Origin: an uncultured Lachnospiraceae bacterium
GTDB taxonomy: Bacteria; Bacillota; Clostridia; Lachnospirales; Lachnospiraceae
Assembly: GCA_910578345.1 (NCBI GenBank)
Contig: CAJTRA010000015.1
Coordinates: 18,095-82,094 of the forward strand
Reading direction: 5' to 3'
DNA length: 64,000 bases
In this document: positions 1-9,700 of the stretch, piece by piece
How positions within the stretch are numbered: position 1 is the stretch's first letter
Layout of the letters: every line of letters starts with the position of its first letter
Notes under the pieces: model-generated
The model's input: the letters and a program-made list of their open reading frames with translations, nothing else
Database searches by the model: none
Told to the model about the DNA's origin: nothing
Made by a program: the position numbers and the translations under genes

Positions 1-1450
1 CATCCACACCGATCTCATCTGCCACAGCATCCGCCACGGCTCTGGCATCTCCGGTTAACATAACTACCTTCTCTACCCCCGCCGCCTTTAAGGCGGACAC
101 TGCCTTACCCGCGTTCGGCTTCACCACATCCGCGATCAGGATATAGCCTGCATACCTGCCCTCCACCGCTACATGGACTTCCGTCCCGATCTGCTGAGGC
201 TTCCCATAAGGAATCGATAACCGGTCCATCAGTTTCCTGTTGCCCACTGCCACCTTTCTGCCGTCAACCAGTGCAGTCACTCCATGTCCGCTGATCTCTT
301 CCACTTCACTGACTCTGGCCGGATCGATGCTTCTGCCATAAGCCTCCTTCAGACTCTTGCTGATCGGATGATTGGAATAGTGCTCGGCATAAACAGCCGC
401 TTCCAGAAGCGCCTCCGCAGAAGTGTCTTCTGCCGGCGCAAGATGAGTCACCTCGAAGACGCCTCTTGTCAAGGTTCCCGTCTTATCACATACAAGACAG
501 GTGGTCTTCGAGAGCGCTTCCAGATAATTGGATCCCTTCACCAAAATCCCCTTCGCGGACGCGCCGCCAATCCCCCCGAAGAAACTTAAAGGGATCGAAA
601 TCACCAGCGCACAGGGACAGCTTATGACCAGTGTAGTCAAAGCCCGGATGACCCACTGGGACCACCCTGCCGGATGGCCAAACATCAGATTGACGACCGG
701 CGGCAAAAGAGCCAGCACGAGCGCGCCGATACAGACGGCCGGCGTATAGTATCTGGCAAACCGGGTAATGAAATTCTCAGATCTGGACTTCTTCATGCTG
801 GAATTTTCCACCAGATCCAGGATCTTCGATACCGTAGATTCTCCGAATTCTTTCGTCGTCCTCATGCGCAGCACCCCGGACAGATTCACACAGCCGCTGA
901 TCACTTCATCTCCCTGTATCACTTCTCTCGGCAGACTCTCACCTGTCAGCGCGCTTGTGTTAAGCGTGGATGTTCCCTCCACAACCACTCCATCGATAGG
1001 GACTTTCTCCCCAGGCTGCACCACAATAACCGTTCCGGCCGCTACCTCTTCCGGATCAACCTGCACGAGAACGCCATCCTGTTCCACATTCGCATAATCC
1101 GGGCGGATATCCATCAACGCTGTGATATTCTTCCGGCTCTTCCCCACCGCATAACTCTGGAACAGCTCCCCGATCTGATAGAAAAGCATGACTGCGGTCC
1201 CTTCTACATACTCTCCTAACGCGATTGCTCCGACTGTGGCTGCCGCCATCAGAAAGTTCTCGTCAAAAACTTCTCCGTGCACGATCCCCAGCACCGCCTT
1301 TTTCAGGATATCATACCCAATGATCAGATACGGGATCAGAAAAAGTCCCAGCCTTATATAGATATTTTCCACCGGAAGCAGGCAAAAACCTGCCGTCAAC
1401 AATGCTGCCACAATAATACGGATCAATACTTTCTTTTGCTTTCTTGTCAT
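1..1450 (-). CDS. Heavy-metal-translocating P1B-type ATPase (Zn/Cd/Pb class), C-terminal part outside window
   Basis: This is a membrane pump that exports soft metal cations using ATP. The visible 483 codons read from an ATG at 1450 preceded by GGAGGTAGACC. They show the actuator motif TGES near residue 169, the metal-binding CPC in SCPCAL near 278, the phosphorylated DKTGT near 322, the P1B-specific HP pair (SNHP) near 361 and TGD near 466. The rest of the ATP-binding core and the last helices lie beyond the window edge. The surroundings of CPC look like CadA/ZntA (Zn, Cd, Pb) rather than CopA. There is no N-terminal HMA metal-binding domain: the protein starts directly with membrane helices. 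A separate HMA protein could supply it from elsewhere. The function is firm; the metal is inferred. Confidence 0.93.
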   Translation of the reverse strand, partial: MTRKQKKVLIRIIVAALLTAGFCLLPVENIYIRLGLFLIPYLIIGYDILKKAVLGIVHGEVFDENFLMAAATVGAIALGEYVEGTAVMLFYQIGELFQSYAVGKSRKNITALMDIRPDYANVEQDGVLVQVDPEEVAAGTVIVVQPGEKVPIDGVVVEGTSTLNTSALTGESLPREVIQGDEVISGCVNLSGVLRMRTTKEFGESTVSKILDLVENSSMKKSRSENFITRFARYYTPAVCIGALVLALLPPVVNLMFGHPAGWSQWVIRALTTLVISCPCALVISIPLSFFGGIGGASAKGILVKGSNYLEALSKTTCLVCDKTGTLTRGVFEVTHLAPAEDTSAEALLEAAVYAEHYSNHPISKSLKEAYGRSIDPARVSEVEEISGHGVTALVDGRKVAVGNRKLMDRLSIPYGKPQQIGTEVHVAVEGRYAGYILIADVVKPNAGKAVSALKAAGVEKVVMLTGDARAVADAVADEIGVD

Positions 1451-1507
1451 GGTCTACCTCCCGATCGCATTCGTCCATTCTTTTTCTTACTTGCTTCTTA
1501 TATGAAC

Positions 1508-1536
1508 ATTTAAACATTTATTTAATTGTTTGTCAA
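1508..1536 (-). promoter_or_regulatory. Promoter with operator-like dyad for the metal ATPase
   Basis: Reading the minus strand, a consensus -35 TTGACA (1531-1536) is followed by a 17-base spacer and a -10 TTAAAT (1508-1513), about 60 bases ahead of the ATPase start. The spacer carries an AT-rich dyad, AAACA ten bases from TGTTT (1512-1531). An operator buried between -35 and -10 is typical of ArsR/CadC-type metal sensors. The regulator is not in this window, so its identity is a guess. Confidence 0.6.
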
Positions 1537-1564
1537 GAAGAAACTCTAAAATCTTTCCCTGAGA

Positions 1565-1602
1565 TCACGAAAAGCCAGGCACACCGCCTGACTTTCCCGT
1601 GA
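1565..1602 (-). terminator. Strong hairpin after the LysM wall-protein gene
   Basis: The arms at 1565-1580 and 1586-1602 pair over about 15 bases (GCCAGGC with GCCTGAC and flanks, one small bulge) around a 5-base loop. The hairpin lies just past the stop codon of the upstream wall-protein gene. No proper T-run follows on the minus strand, so it may be a weak or factor-assisted terminator, or only a stabilising 3' hairpin. Confidence 0.45.
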
Positions 1603-1606
1603 ACCC

Positions 1607-3442
1607 TTATACAGGAATTCTGAGCGTCTGACCAATGCTCAGATGATCACTGGTAAGACCATTCGCCCTCCTGATCGCATCTACCGTCGTGCCATACCGG
1701 TTGGCGAGCAGCCACAGCGTGTCGCCGGAACGCACGGTATAGGTGATATACTGCCCGTTTTGTGACACCGGGATCTGCAACACCTGCCCGATCTGCAGAT
1801 TATCACTGGTAAGACCGTTTTGTCTCTTGATCGCATCCACCGTCGTGCCGTACCGGTTGGCAAGCAGCCACAGCGTATCGCCGGAACGCACGGTATACCG
1901 AATGACGTCTTCCGAGGGTGGCGCAGGTGTCTGTCCAGGAGGCGTGACATTCTGGTTGATGCCGCGGTATGCTTCATATAAGGCATTCCATGTTGCCCTT
2001 CCAACAACACCGTCGGCCACAAGCCCCATTCTCTGCTGGAACGCGATGACCGCCTGCCTTGTGCCGCTGCCGAAGATTCCATCCTGCGCCGGTGCAGGTA
2101 TACCCGGATAATACTCTGAGATAACATTCAGCAGATACTGCAGGGTAATCACATCCTGGCCGGTCGAGCCCTGTCTGAGCACAGAGGACGGCGGCACCGT
2201 TCCAATGCCAAGCGAACTTCCTTCACTGTTCAATTCTGCCAGTCTGGTGACTGCTGTATACAGACTGGATATCTTATACCACGTGGATTTCCCCACAATG
2301 CCGTCGCTGGCAAGATTGAAAATACTCTGAAATCTGGCGACCGCCTCTCTCGTGCTGTCCCCAAAGGTTCCCGCCGGATCACGGATCACGGGAATCGCCG
2401 GATAGTTCTGCCTGATCCTTCCCAGATAAGTCTGAATCGTCTGGACATCTAATCCGGTACTGCCCACACGAAGCGGCGTCCCAGGATAAGAAGACAGCAT
2501 ATTGGTCATGATATTCGTCTCCGCGATCTCGACATCATTCGGATAATAAGCCCGCAGAATATTGATCGGCGACCGCCCCTCATTGGCCAGCGTGACAGTG
2601 CCCCATTGGGACAATCCCTGGCATGTCGCTGTCGTGCCATTGCAAAAGGAAGTAAAGTAAGGCGCGTTCTGCCCCTTTCTGCGGACATATTCATTAAAGA
2701 TCTCGTCCACAATCCTGCTGATGGAACTATAGATCGGTCTTCCATAGACAAAAGCCTGGTCATAGGCAGTACTGTTCGTGATATCAAAATCATATCCCTT
2801 GTTGCGATACCATTCCGTATACACTCTGTTTAAAGCAAAGGTGATGATCGCATAAATATTCGCCCGAAGAGCCGCATCCGGCCAGGTAGGATAGATCTCG
2901 CTGCTGGCGACATTCTTGACATAATCCGGAAAGGATACCTGCACGTTGGAGGCTGATGATGCCGGAGTGCCCAGATGAACCGTAATCGGATTGGGAATCA
3001 CTACCTGACGCAACACATAAAGGGCTCCCTCCGCCTCCGCACCCTCCTGGTTCCGCTCTCCGGTCATACTCACCGCCGGACTGCCAACCACAATATCTGT
3101 CTGCACGGCGCTTCGCTGCCCATCCTGCATCGGTACAAGCATAAGCGGCAGTACCGCTGACTCGCCGTCATAGACAGGAATGTTGGAAACATACAGTGAA
3201 TCAAATCCTTCTGCCTGTGCCAGCACATGATAACTTACATAAGGAGTTCCGGTAAAACTCTGATCCAGCGAAAACCTCTTGTCCACCGTCTCTAACGGGA
3301 CGCGCCTCGTCTCCCCATTTTCATCCGTTGTCAACTCATAAACACGGTTTTGCTCATCGTCCAGTACTGTAACCTGCACGCCCTGCAGCGGGACAGCGTC
3401 ATGCGCAGTCCGCGCCTGCATGGTCAAATAACCAATAGCCAT
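1607..3442 (-). CDS. SpoIID/LytB-like domain protein with two PG-binding domains and two LysM domains
   Basis: A 611-residue wall-associated protein. Order of parts: an N-terminal carboxypeptidase-regulatory/Cna-B-like beta sandwich (about 1-110); a SpoIID-like domain (about 150-330) with the core NVASSEIYPTWPDAALRAN and the family end motif CQGLSQWG; two PG_binding_1 modules (about 345-495, each with a GxFGxxTRxAV..FQ core); and two nearly identical LysM modules (about 515-610, each starting YTVRSGDTLW). SpoIID proteins are lytic transglycosylases acting on denuded peptidoglycan; LysM and PG_binding modules bind the wall. No signal peptide is evident at the start, MAIGYLTMQARTAHD, which is odd for such an architecture; export in the spore coat/mother-cell style or by another route is possible. 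A shorter paralogue lies at 41335-42600. The ATG follows AAGGAGAAGGAAGATAT. Confidence 0.85.
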   Translation of the reverse strand: MAIGYLTMQARTAHDAVPLQGVQVTVLDDEQNRVYELTTDENGETRRVPLETVDKRFSLDQSFTGTPYVSYHVLAQAEGFDSLYVSNIPVYDGESAVLPLMLVPMQDGQRSAVQTDIVVGSPAVSMTGERNQEGAEAEGALYVLRQVVIPNPITVHLGTPASSASNVQVSFPDYVKNVASSEIYPTWPDAALRANIYAIITFALNRVYTEWYRNKGYDFDITNSTAYDQAFVYGRPIYSSISRIVDEIFNEYVRRKGQNAPYFTSFCNGTTATCQGLSQWGTVTLANEGRSPINILRAYYPNDVEIAETNIMTNMLSSYPGTPLRVGSTGLDVQTIQTYLGRIRQNYPAIPVIRDPAGTFGDSTREAVARFQSIFNLASDGIVGKSTWYKISSLYTAVTRLAELNSEGSSLGIGTVPPSSVLRQGSTGQDVITLQYLLNVISEYYPGIPAPAQDGIFGSGTRQAVIAFQQRMGLVADGVVGRATWNALYEAYRGINQNVTPPGQTPAPPSEDVIRYTVRSGDTLWLLANRYGTTVDAIKRQNGLTSDNLQIGQVLQIPVSQNGQYITYTVRSGDTLWLLANRYGTTVDAIRRANGLTSDHLSIGQTLRIPV

Positions 3443-3565
3443 ATATCTTCCTTCTCCTTTTCATAAGCAATGCACAAACCGTCGCTGCGCATTCTTTCCT
3501 ATGTTACAGAGTATGAAGAAATATGGCTATCTGTTACATTTCTTTCTGTTATCTTATCCTGTTAT

Positions 3566-5233
3566 CTACTGCACGACACCGTCGCCGCTTCTCGTCCACA
3601 CGATCTTCTGGCTGATCATCTGGTCGATATCCATACCGATGATCTCGGAAGCTCTGGCCTTCGCGATCTCTTCATTGGCCGTTCCCAGGTTCTTATAGAT
3701 CTCATAGGCCGGTTTCCTGTTACCATTCAGATCATACAGCCCCAACGCCAGATTGCTCTCCATCTCATGGGCATCATCGGTCTGCCGAAACAGCATAAAC
3801 GCATCCACATCAGGCAGCGAAGCCGCTTTCAGATACCCATAGGCGATCGATGCCTCCTGCGCCGCATCCCCGAAGCTGGAAGTATAACCGATCTCAGCGA
3901 TCGAAATGCTCCTCACCGCACCGGACGGACTCAAAAACTGCGGCTTATGCATATAATCGATCAGGATATCAATATTCTGCATCGTGATATAGGGCGTTGC
4001 AAGATTCTCCTTCACCCACACCGCCGGGCCGTTCCACGCATAAGGATCGTACAGCGGAGAATTATAGGGGTGATAGGAAAGCCCCCAGTCAATGTTGCCC
4101 TCCCTGTTCATATAATAGTTAAACTGATCCAGATACTCTTTGGCCAAGAAGCTGCCTGGATTCGATTTCCTGTTCCACTCCTGATCGATCGAATTGTAGA
4201 TGTTCACATTGGCATTCGCACCCTTTAACTCATTGTAAAGAAGCCGGAAAGCTTTCACATAAATATTGACATTATAATCCAGTGAATCCGAACTGCTGTA
4301 CCACCAGGAAGTCCTGGCGTTCACTTCGTTGCCGATGATCCAGTTGTCCACCTGTCCGCAGTCGAAGTGTCCCGAATACCGCTGCCCTAAGAAGGCACCG
4401 ATCGCCTTGATATGGTCAGTCCCGTCTGCGTCTGCCACGTTGAGCGCATAGCCTGGGCAGTCCCCGCCTCTGGCTGTCGGATGGATCAGATCCTGGGAAT
4501 ACGCACTCTTACCTCCGTTTAACAAAACCATGGTAACCTGCATGCCATATACGTTCAGGCTTCTGATCATAGAGTCGAACTTACTCACCATGCTCCCGTT
4601 GAAGTACCATGTCTTCCCATTATAGTCAAAAGGAATCGCCCCTGGGGCAGATGCAGCCGAGCAGATATCATCCACATACATATTATAGACTACCTGCTGG
4701 ACTCCTAATTCCTGCAGCTCTTCTCTGGAAGCTTTCGTCAGATCTGGCAGAATGCCTTTGATCCCGGCAGGTTTCCTTGGGGAAGTGTAAGAAGCGACCG
4801 CCTCCGGGTTGGTGATATAATGCTCATCACTGACCTGTACCATCTGTCCGCCCTGCTTCACCGCGATCAGAAACTTACGGCTTAAATTAGAATTCTCTGT
4901 GTTATACTGCAGCGGAAAATGTGCTGTGACAGATGTCCCCGCACTCACCGTCGCCACAACCTCGCCTGCTGTGCCGTCCTGCCACACTTCATCCGCGTAA
5001 AGATAGAACTTGCCGTCGTCACTTGCAGGCACACTGCCCACATTCAGCTGACACACCACATCCGAACCGGAAATCGTACAGGAAGTGATCTCCACCGGAC
5101 GGCCTGCCGCCTCTGCGCGCAGCATCGTATGCGGGCTAAACGCTGCGCCTCCCGCCGCCAATACCGTAACTGTCAGTACCGCCGCCAATACCGACCGAAT
5201 CCTTGTTCTGAAGTCTCTTCTGTGTCTTCTCAT
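3566..5233 (-). CDS. Secreted glycoside-hydrolase-like protein (DUF5722-type)
   Basis: A 555-residue exported protein. The first 45 residues form a signal peptide: arginine-rich start, hydrophobic VLAAVLTVTVLAAGG, likely cleavage after AEA. A small beta-rich domain follows, then a TIM-barrel-like domain. The barrel shows two hallmarks of clan GH-A retaining glycosidases: NWIIGNEVN, with the acid/base glutamate near 303 after an Asn, and SIAEIGYTS, with a nucleophile candidate near 447. The middle (GLSYHPYNSPLYDP) and the motif FRQTDD fit the family I remember as DUF5722, for which I know no settled substrate. It may trim polysaccharide outside the cell. The exact activity is unknown; the glycosidase fold is inferred from motifs. 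Confidence 0.75.
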   Translation of the reverse strand: MRRHRRDFRTRIRSVLAAVLTVTVLAAGGAAFSPHTMLRAEAAGRPVEITSCTISGSDVVCQLNVGSVPASDDGKFYLYADEVWQDGTAGEVVATVSAGTSVTAHFPLQYNTENSNLSRKFLIAVKQGGQMVQVSDEHYITNPEAVASYTSPRKPAGIKGILPDLTKASREELQELGVQQVVYNMYVDDICSAASAPGAIPFDYNGKTWYFNGSMVSKFDSMIRSLNVYGMQVTMVLLNGGKSAYSQDLIHPTARGGDCPGYALNVADADGTDHIKAIGAFLGQRYSGHFDCGQVDNWIIGNEVNARTSWWYSSSDSLDYNVNIYVKAFRLLYNELKGANANVNIYNSIDQEWNRKSNPGSFLAKEYLDQFNYYMNREGNIDWGLSYHPYNSPLYDPYAWNGPAVWVKENLATPYITMQNIDILIDYMHKPQFLSPSGAVRSISIAEIGYTSSFGDAAQEASIAYGYLKAASLPDVDAFMLFRQTDDAHEMESNLALGLYDLNGNRKPAYEIYKNLGTANEEIAKARASEIIGMDIDQMISQKIVWTRSGDGVVQ

Positions 5234-5378
5234 ACGCTTTCCATTTTCCTCTCTGTTTTCTGTATCTTATGTATAAAACATCAAAGACATGTTTTAAAGT
5301 TATCGTATATGCCATTTACTATGTATTATAGCTGTTAAACCATAGATAGGCAACCCGTGTTTTTCTTTTAAGAGAATC

Positions 5379-6296
5379 TTAATCTTTCCCTTCTTCTGGA
5401 TTCACATGCACCATGATATGTTTCACCTTCGGGAAATTCTTTTCAATCGCATCATGCACGCGCTCCGCAATCCCATGTGATTCCCTGAGCGTCTTATCCC
5501 CGTCCACTCTGATCTCAATATCCACATAAATCTTATTGCCAAACACGCGCGTATGCAGCAGATCCACGCCCAATACCCCTTCCTGCACAGCCGCACACTG
5601 CATAAACGTCGCTTCTACATCCTCATCACATGCCTTATCTACCATCTTGTTCACTGCATCCATGAAGATCTCATAGGCTGCCTTCTCGATAAAGAAACAG
5701 ATCACCACGCTGGCGGCCGGATCTGCAATCGGAAGCCCCAGCCTGGAACCTGCAATACCGATCAGCGCACCGACGGAAGACAATGCATCGGAACGGTGAT
5801 GCCACGCATCCGCCATCAGCGCGCCGGAATCGATCCTTCTGGCATTGACTCTCGTATATTGGTACATTCCTTCCTTCACCACAATCGACACGACAGCCGC
5901 CGCCAGCGCCAGTCTGCCGGGCACTGCGAGCTGTGCATAATCCCCTCCCGCAATCTTACACACGGCAGTATAACCGATCCCAAGACCAGTGACTGCCAGG
6001 ATCGTCGCCAGCACAATAGCCGCCACACACTCCATTCTCTCATGCCCGTAAGGATGATCCTTGTCACTCTCCCTACCCGATATCTTCACGCCGATGATCA
6101 CCACAACCGTACTGAATACATCAGAAGCCGAATGAATCGCGTCTGAGATCATAGCTCCGGAGTGCGCAATGACTCCTGCCAGAAGTTTAAATACGGTAAG
6201 TACAAAGTTTGCCACGATGCTGACCATGGAAACCCGCATGGCTGTCTTCTCATACTCCTGTGTATTCTCTGTACTTTTTTGATCTGTTACTGTCAT
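5379..6296 (-). CDS. czcD: Cation diffusion facilitator (CDF) family metal exporter, Ni/Co-riboswitch controlled
   Basis: A 305-residue inner-membrane antiporter exporting divalent metals in exchange for protons. The ATG at 6296 was chosen because AAAAGGGAG lies just upstream; an in-frame ATG at 6389 would add 31 unlikely residues and sit inside the leader. CDF marks are visible: SDAIHSASDV in helix 2, the loop HPYGHER, and ADAWHHRSDALSS in helix 5, which together form the transport site. The C-terminal cytoplasmic ferredoxin-like metal domain ends with HIMVHVNPEEGKD. Family members move Zn, Fe, Mn, Co or Ni. The NiCo riboswitch directly upstream points to nickel/cobalt efflux. The symbol is given by family and leader, not by biochemical proof. 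Confidence 0.9.
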   Translation of the reverse strand: MTVTDQKSTENTQEYEKTAMRVSMVSIVANFVLTVFKLLAGVIAHSGAMISDAIHSASDVFSTVVVIIGVKISGRESDKDHPYGHERMECVAAIVLATILAVTGLGIGYTAVCKIAGGDYAQLAVPGRLALAAAVVSIVVKEGMYQYTRVNARRIDSGALMADAWHHRSDALSSVGALIGIAGSRLGLPIADPAASVVICFFIEKAAYEIFMDAVNKMVDKACDEDVEATFMQCAAVQEGVLGVDLLHTRVFGNKIYVDIEIRVDGDKTLRESHGIAERVHDAIEKNFPKVKHIMVHVNPEEGKD

Positions 6297-6360
6297 ATTG
6301 CGATTTTCTCCCTTTTCCACTCTTTCCACGCACAAACACAGGACTACTTTCCTATGAGAT

Positions 6361-6402
6361 AAAAAAACACCCGCGTACACAGTTATCACAACTACTGTCC
6401 CG
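6361..6402 (-). terminator. Rho-independent terminator forming the riboswitch expression platform
   Basis: On the minus strand GCGGGACAGT, the 3' part of the aptamer, can pair imperfectly with ACTGTGTACGC, followed by GGGTG and a run of seven T (6361-6367). The same GGGACAG bases are needed in the ligand-bound aptamer, so aptamer and terminator are mutually exclusive. That predicts an ON switch: metal bound, terminator lost, exporter expressed. The pairing was worked out by eye. Confidence 0.7.
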
Positions 6403-6480
6403 CAGATGTCCTAATCTACTGTCGCCCGTGCGACCCGGCTCCCAGGCTTATCTTAAAGCCCTGGCCTGCTCAGTTTGTAC
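6388..6480 (-). promoter_or_regulatory. NiCo (czcD) riboswitch aptamer
   Basis: Reading the minus strand, the leader contains ACTGAGCAGGC, then a hairpin arm pair, AGCCGGG, a second hairpin, CAGTAGAT..ATCTGCGGGACAGT and a closing arm. As I remember the solved NiCo aptamer, it has the same blocks in the same order: ACTGAGCAGGC, AGCCGGG, ACAGATG..CATCTGTGGGACAGT. This class senses Co2+ and Ni2+. It stands directly ahead of a CDF exporter, which is the classic location. Four helices meeting at a junction with the two conserved GGGACAG/GAGCAGGC strands can be drawn. Confidence 0.88.
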
Positions 6481-6709
6481 TGTATTGAGGCAGCCTATCT
6501 TCCAGACAAGATGCGCTCCCCTTGATGCAGTGCAAAGAGGTTTCAAATTTTTAATAATATAACATACCGTTCCCGAAATTGCAAGGCGGAATGTAAAATC
6601 GTTTCATACTGTTTCATTTCCACTGTTCCATGTCCACTTACGACTCATAAACTGCCAAAGTGTTCCAATGCAGAAATCGCTCTCCCTTCTAGCCTGGGCA
6701 AGGGAACTA

Positions 6710-6718
6710 TGATATAAT
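6710..6718 (+). promoter_or_regulatory. Extended -10 promoter of the giant surface protein
   Basis: TGATATAAT forms a perfect extended -10 with TG one base ahead of TATAAT (6713-6718), 25 to 31 bases upstream of the start codon. No convincing -35 is seen at the right distance, which extended -10 promoters can tolerate. Confidence 0.55.
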
Positions 6719-6742
6719 GCATTTTGACATCCAAAGGAGCAG

Positions 6743-9700
6743 ATGATTGTGAAAAAAAACATCCGGAAGAGAATCTCTATCGCGCTGCTGACTGCTGCTT
6801 TACTGGGGAATTCTTTCGATCTGCCCGGAGGCACTTTATCAGCCGCAGAAAAGGAACCAGGTGAAAGCGCGGTATCAGACAGCAGCGCTGCCACAGAGAA
6901 CACAGCAGAAGAAAGTCTGGCAAACGAAGAAGCCGAAAAGAAAGCGCCTGCAAACGAAGAATCAGACAAGGAAGAACCAGCAGTCGAAGACGCGGACAAG
7001 GAAGCTCTGGCAAACGAAGATACCGAAAAAGTCGATCCCTCTAAGCAGGAAGCATCTAACGCAGAAACGCTGATCGATGTGCCGCCAAAGGACGAATCGG
7101 AAAACTCTGCAGATCAGGCAGTCGAGAAGGAAGACTCCGCTGCTTATGACGATATGCATATTGGTCAAATAAAATGCACGGACGCGTTACCGGACAGAGA
7201 CGTTGAGAATACTTTCTATGATAAACCGATCGAGCTTGCGGCATATGAAATTCGTCTTTTTGTCAGCTGGAATGAAAGTGACGGGAAAGAGAACCTGCCG
7301 GGAACTCTTACATGGAGTATCCTGCAGGGGGAGGCAGGCACCAGGCCAGGCACACGCAATCTTGTCAATGAGGAAGATGATTGGCTGGAATTTGAAACGG
7401 TGTCAGAGGCGCCGGGTTTTACCGTGAAAGAAGAGACGGATGAGAACGACGATTTTTATAACAGCCTGACCGTTTCGGCTGCCAGTTCAAAATGGGATGA
7501 TACATATGATTATTATATCCGGGCAGTCTTTGTGTCGTGCGATGAAGAAAGACCGTATACGGCTGTCACTACCCTTCCCGTTACCAGGGTGCAGGATCGG
7601 ACCGATGAGGCATTGCGCGCAGATAAAACAGACGAAGAGGAACCGGACCGACTCGAAGAGAACAATCCGGAAGACACTGCGGATCTAGAACAGTCAGAAA
7701 ACACAACGGAGGAAATGGCAGCAGGTAAAGAAGCCGCAGATTTATCGGCAAAAGAGGCCTCCGAAGAAGAACCTGCGGATCCTGGCCTTGCCGCAGGAAG
7801 CGAGGATTTCCTGACAGACGAAGAGAATGCCCTTTTGGAGAAAACGGAAACCGTGACCATCGGTGTTAGTAAGATCACACTGAACAGAACAAGCGCCACC
7901 ATGAATCCTGCAGAAAATTTAAAACTGTCTGCCGCCATTACGCCGGAAATTCTTCAACCGAAGATCAACTGGTCCAGCAGTAACTGCGATGTAGCCTTTG
8001 TGGATGGAAATGGAATGGTTACGGCGCTGGCAGAGGGAACCGCCGAAATTACAGCGGAGTACGAAGGAAAGACAGCCAGCGCCAACATTGAAGTTGTGAA
8101 AACAGATGCGGAGCAAAACGGTGACGTTTCCATGGATGCGGAGGGAAATGTGATCGCTGTTTCTGATGATGTGTGGGTGGCAGGCTTTGAAAGAGAAAGC
8201 GAATCCCTTACTTATAACGGTAGTAAAATTACCCAGAACCTCCGCATTTATCATAAGGGAAAACTGTTACAGGAAAAGACGGATTATACCCTAACCTATA
8301 GAAATAATATCAATGCCGCGGCCCATAATTCAACGAGAGCGCCTTCCGTTACGGTTACTATGAGGGGGCAATATTCCGGCAGCCGGATCCTGTACTTTAC
8401 GATCGCACCGAGGGATATTGATGAGCATCAAACACAGGGGTATGAGCAGGTAATTAACTATGCCAAAAAACTGAATATTTCTGCGCCGACTGTGTATTAC
8501 GGCAGTAAAAAGTTAGCACATAAAAAAGATTTCGTCTGCGATTACAGTGCCCTGCCGGAAAGTTATACAAAAGGCGATGCCTATGAAGAGGGCAAAATTT
8601 ATGAGTATACCGTTCATGGCACTGGCAATTTCACAGGTTCTTTTACCATGAAATTAGCCGTGGTAAAGAACAAAAACCTTAATTTGAATGCGGCTACTGC
8701 TGTCCTTGATCAACGGCAGTATACATACCATGGAGAAGCGCTGTCAACGAAAGACGTTTCGATTGTGTCCGTTAAATTCGGTCAAACCGTGCTGGATGCA
8801 AGTCTCTATGAATATCAGGTTTATGCTGACAGCGTGGGAACCGGTTATATCGAGATTACTCCAACGGATTTGGGCCGAGAAGCGGGCTATCGGGGAAAGA
8901 AAAAAATCAACATCAAGGTAGTAGGCGACAGAAGCATTAAGAATGCCGTACTCGGAGAAGATTGGCAAAGCGCCATTCCCTATTCCCAAAAGAAATTGAA
9001 TGATGCAGGGGGATTTGTTCAGAAAAAAGCGAACGTGCTTGTTTTTGAAACAGCGGACGGTAAAGAGACGCTGACAGAAGACGTAGATTATACGGTCAGA
9101 TACAAAAACAATAAAAAAGTGGGAACTGCTACGGTTACCTTTACGGGCAAGGGAAGGTATACCGGTTCTACAGGAAAGACGTATCAAATCATGCCCAATA
9201 CCGAATTGGAACTAAAGTGGCGTGATATAAACGAAAAAGGAATGCCGATAACCACTTACAAAAAGGGAGGCGCAATACCGGAGTTTGAACTGATGGAACT
9301 TTCTCCGGACGGCGGACGATCTGTTTTAAACAGTAAAACAGATTATACGGTTAGTGCAAAGAACAATAAAGCGCCTGGGATTATGACCTGTACCATTACC
9401 GGCAAAGGAAATTATAAAGGATATAAAAGCATAACGGAAGTAAAAGTTACCAGTGCGGATATCGCTCAGGGAACCATAACGGCTTCCGACAGAGTGTATA
9501 GCAAGAAAACAAATGCCTGGAAATCCCCGGTAACCATAACGGATGTCAATGGAAAGAGACTGACCGCCGGAACAGATTACGATAAAAAGCTGATTTATTA
9601 TTATGAAGGAATGGAAACGGCAGAACCACCCCTTGCAGACACGATTGTGTACGTAACGGCACTGGGAATCAAAAATTATGGTGGTTCCTCCATTACTGGA

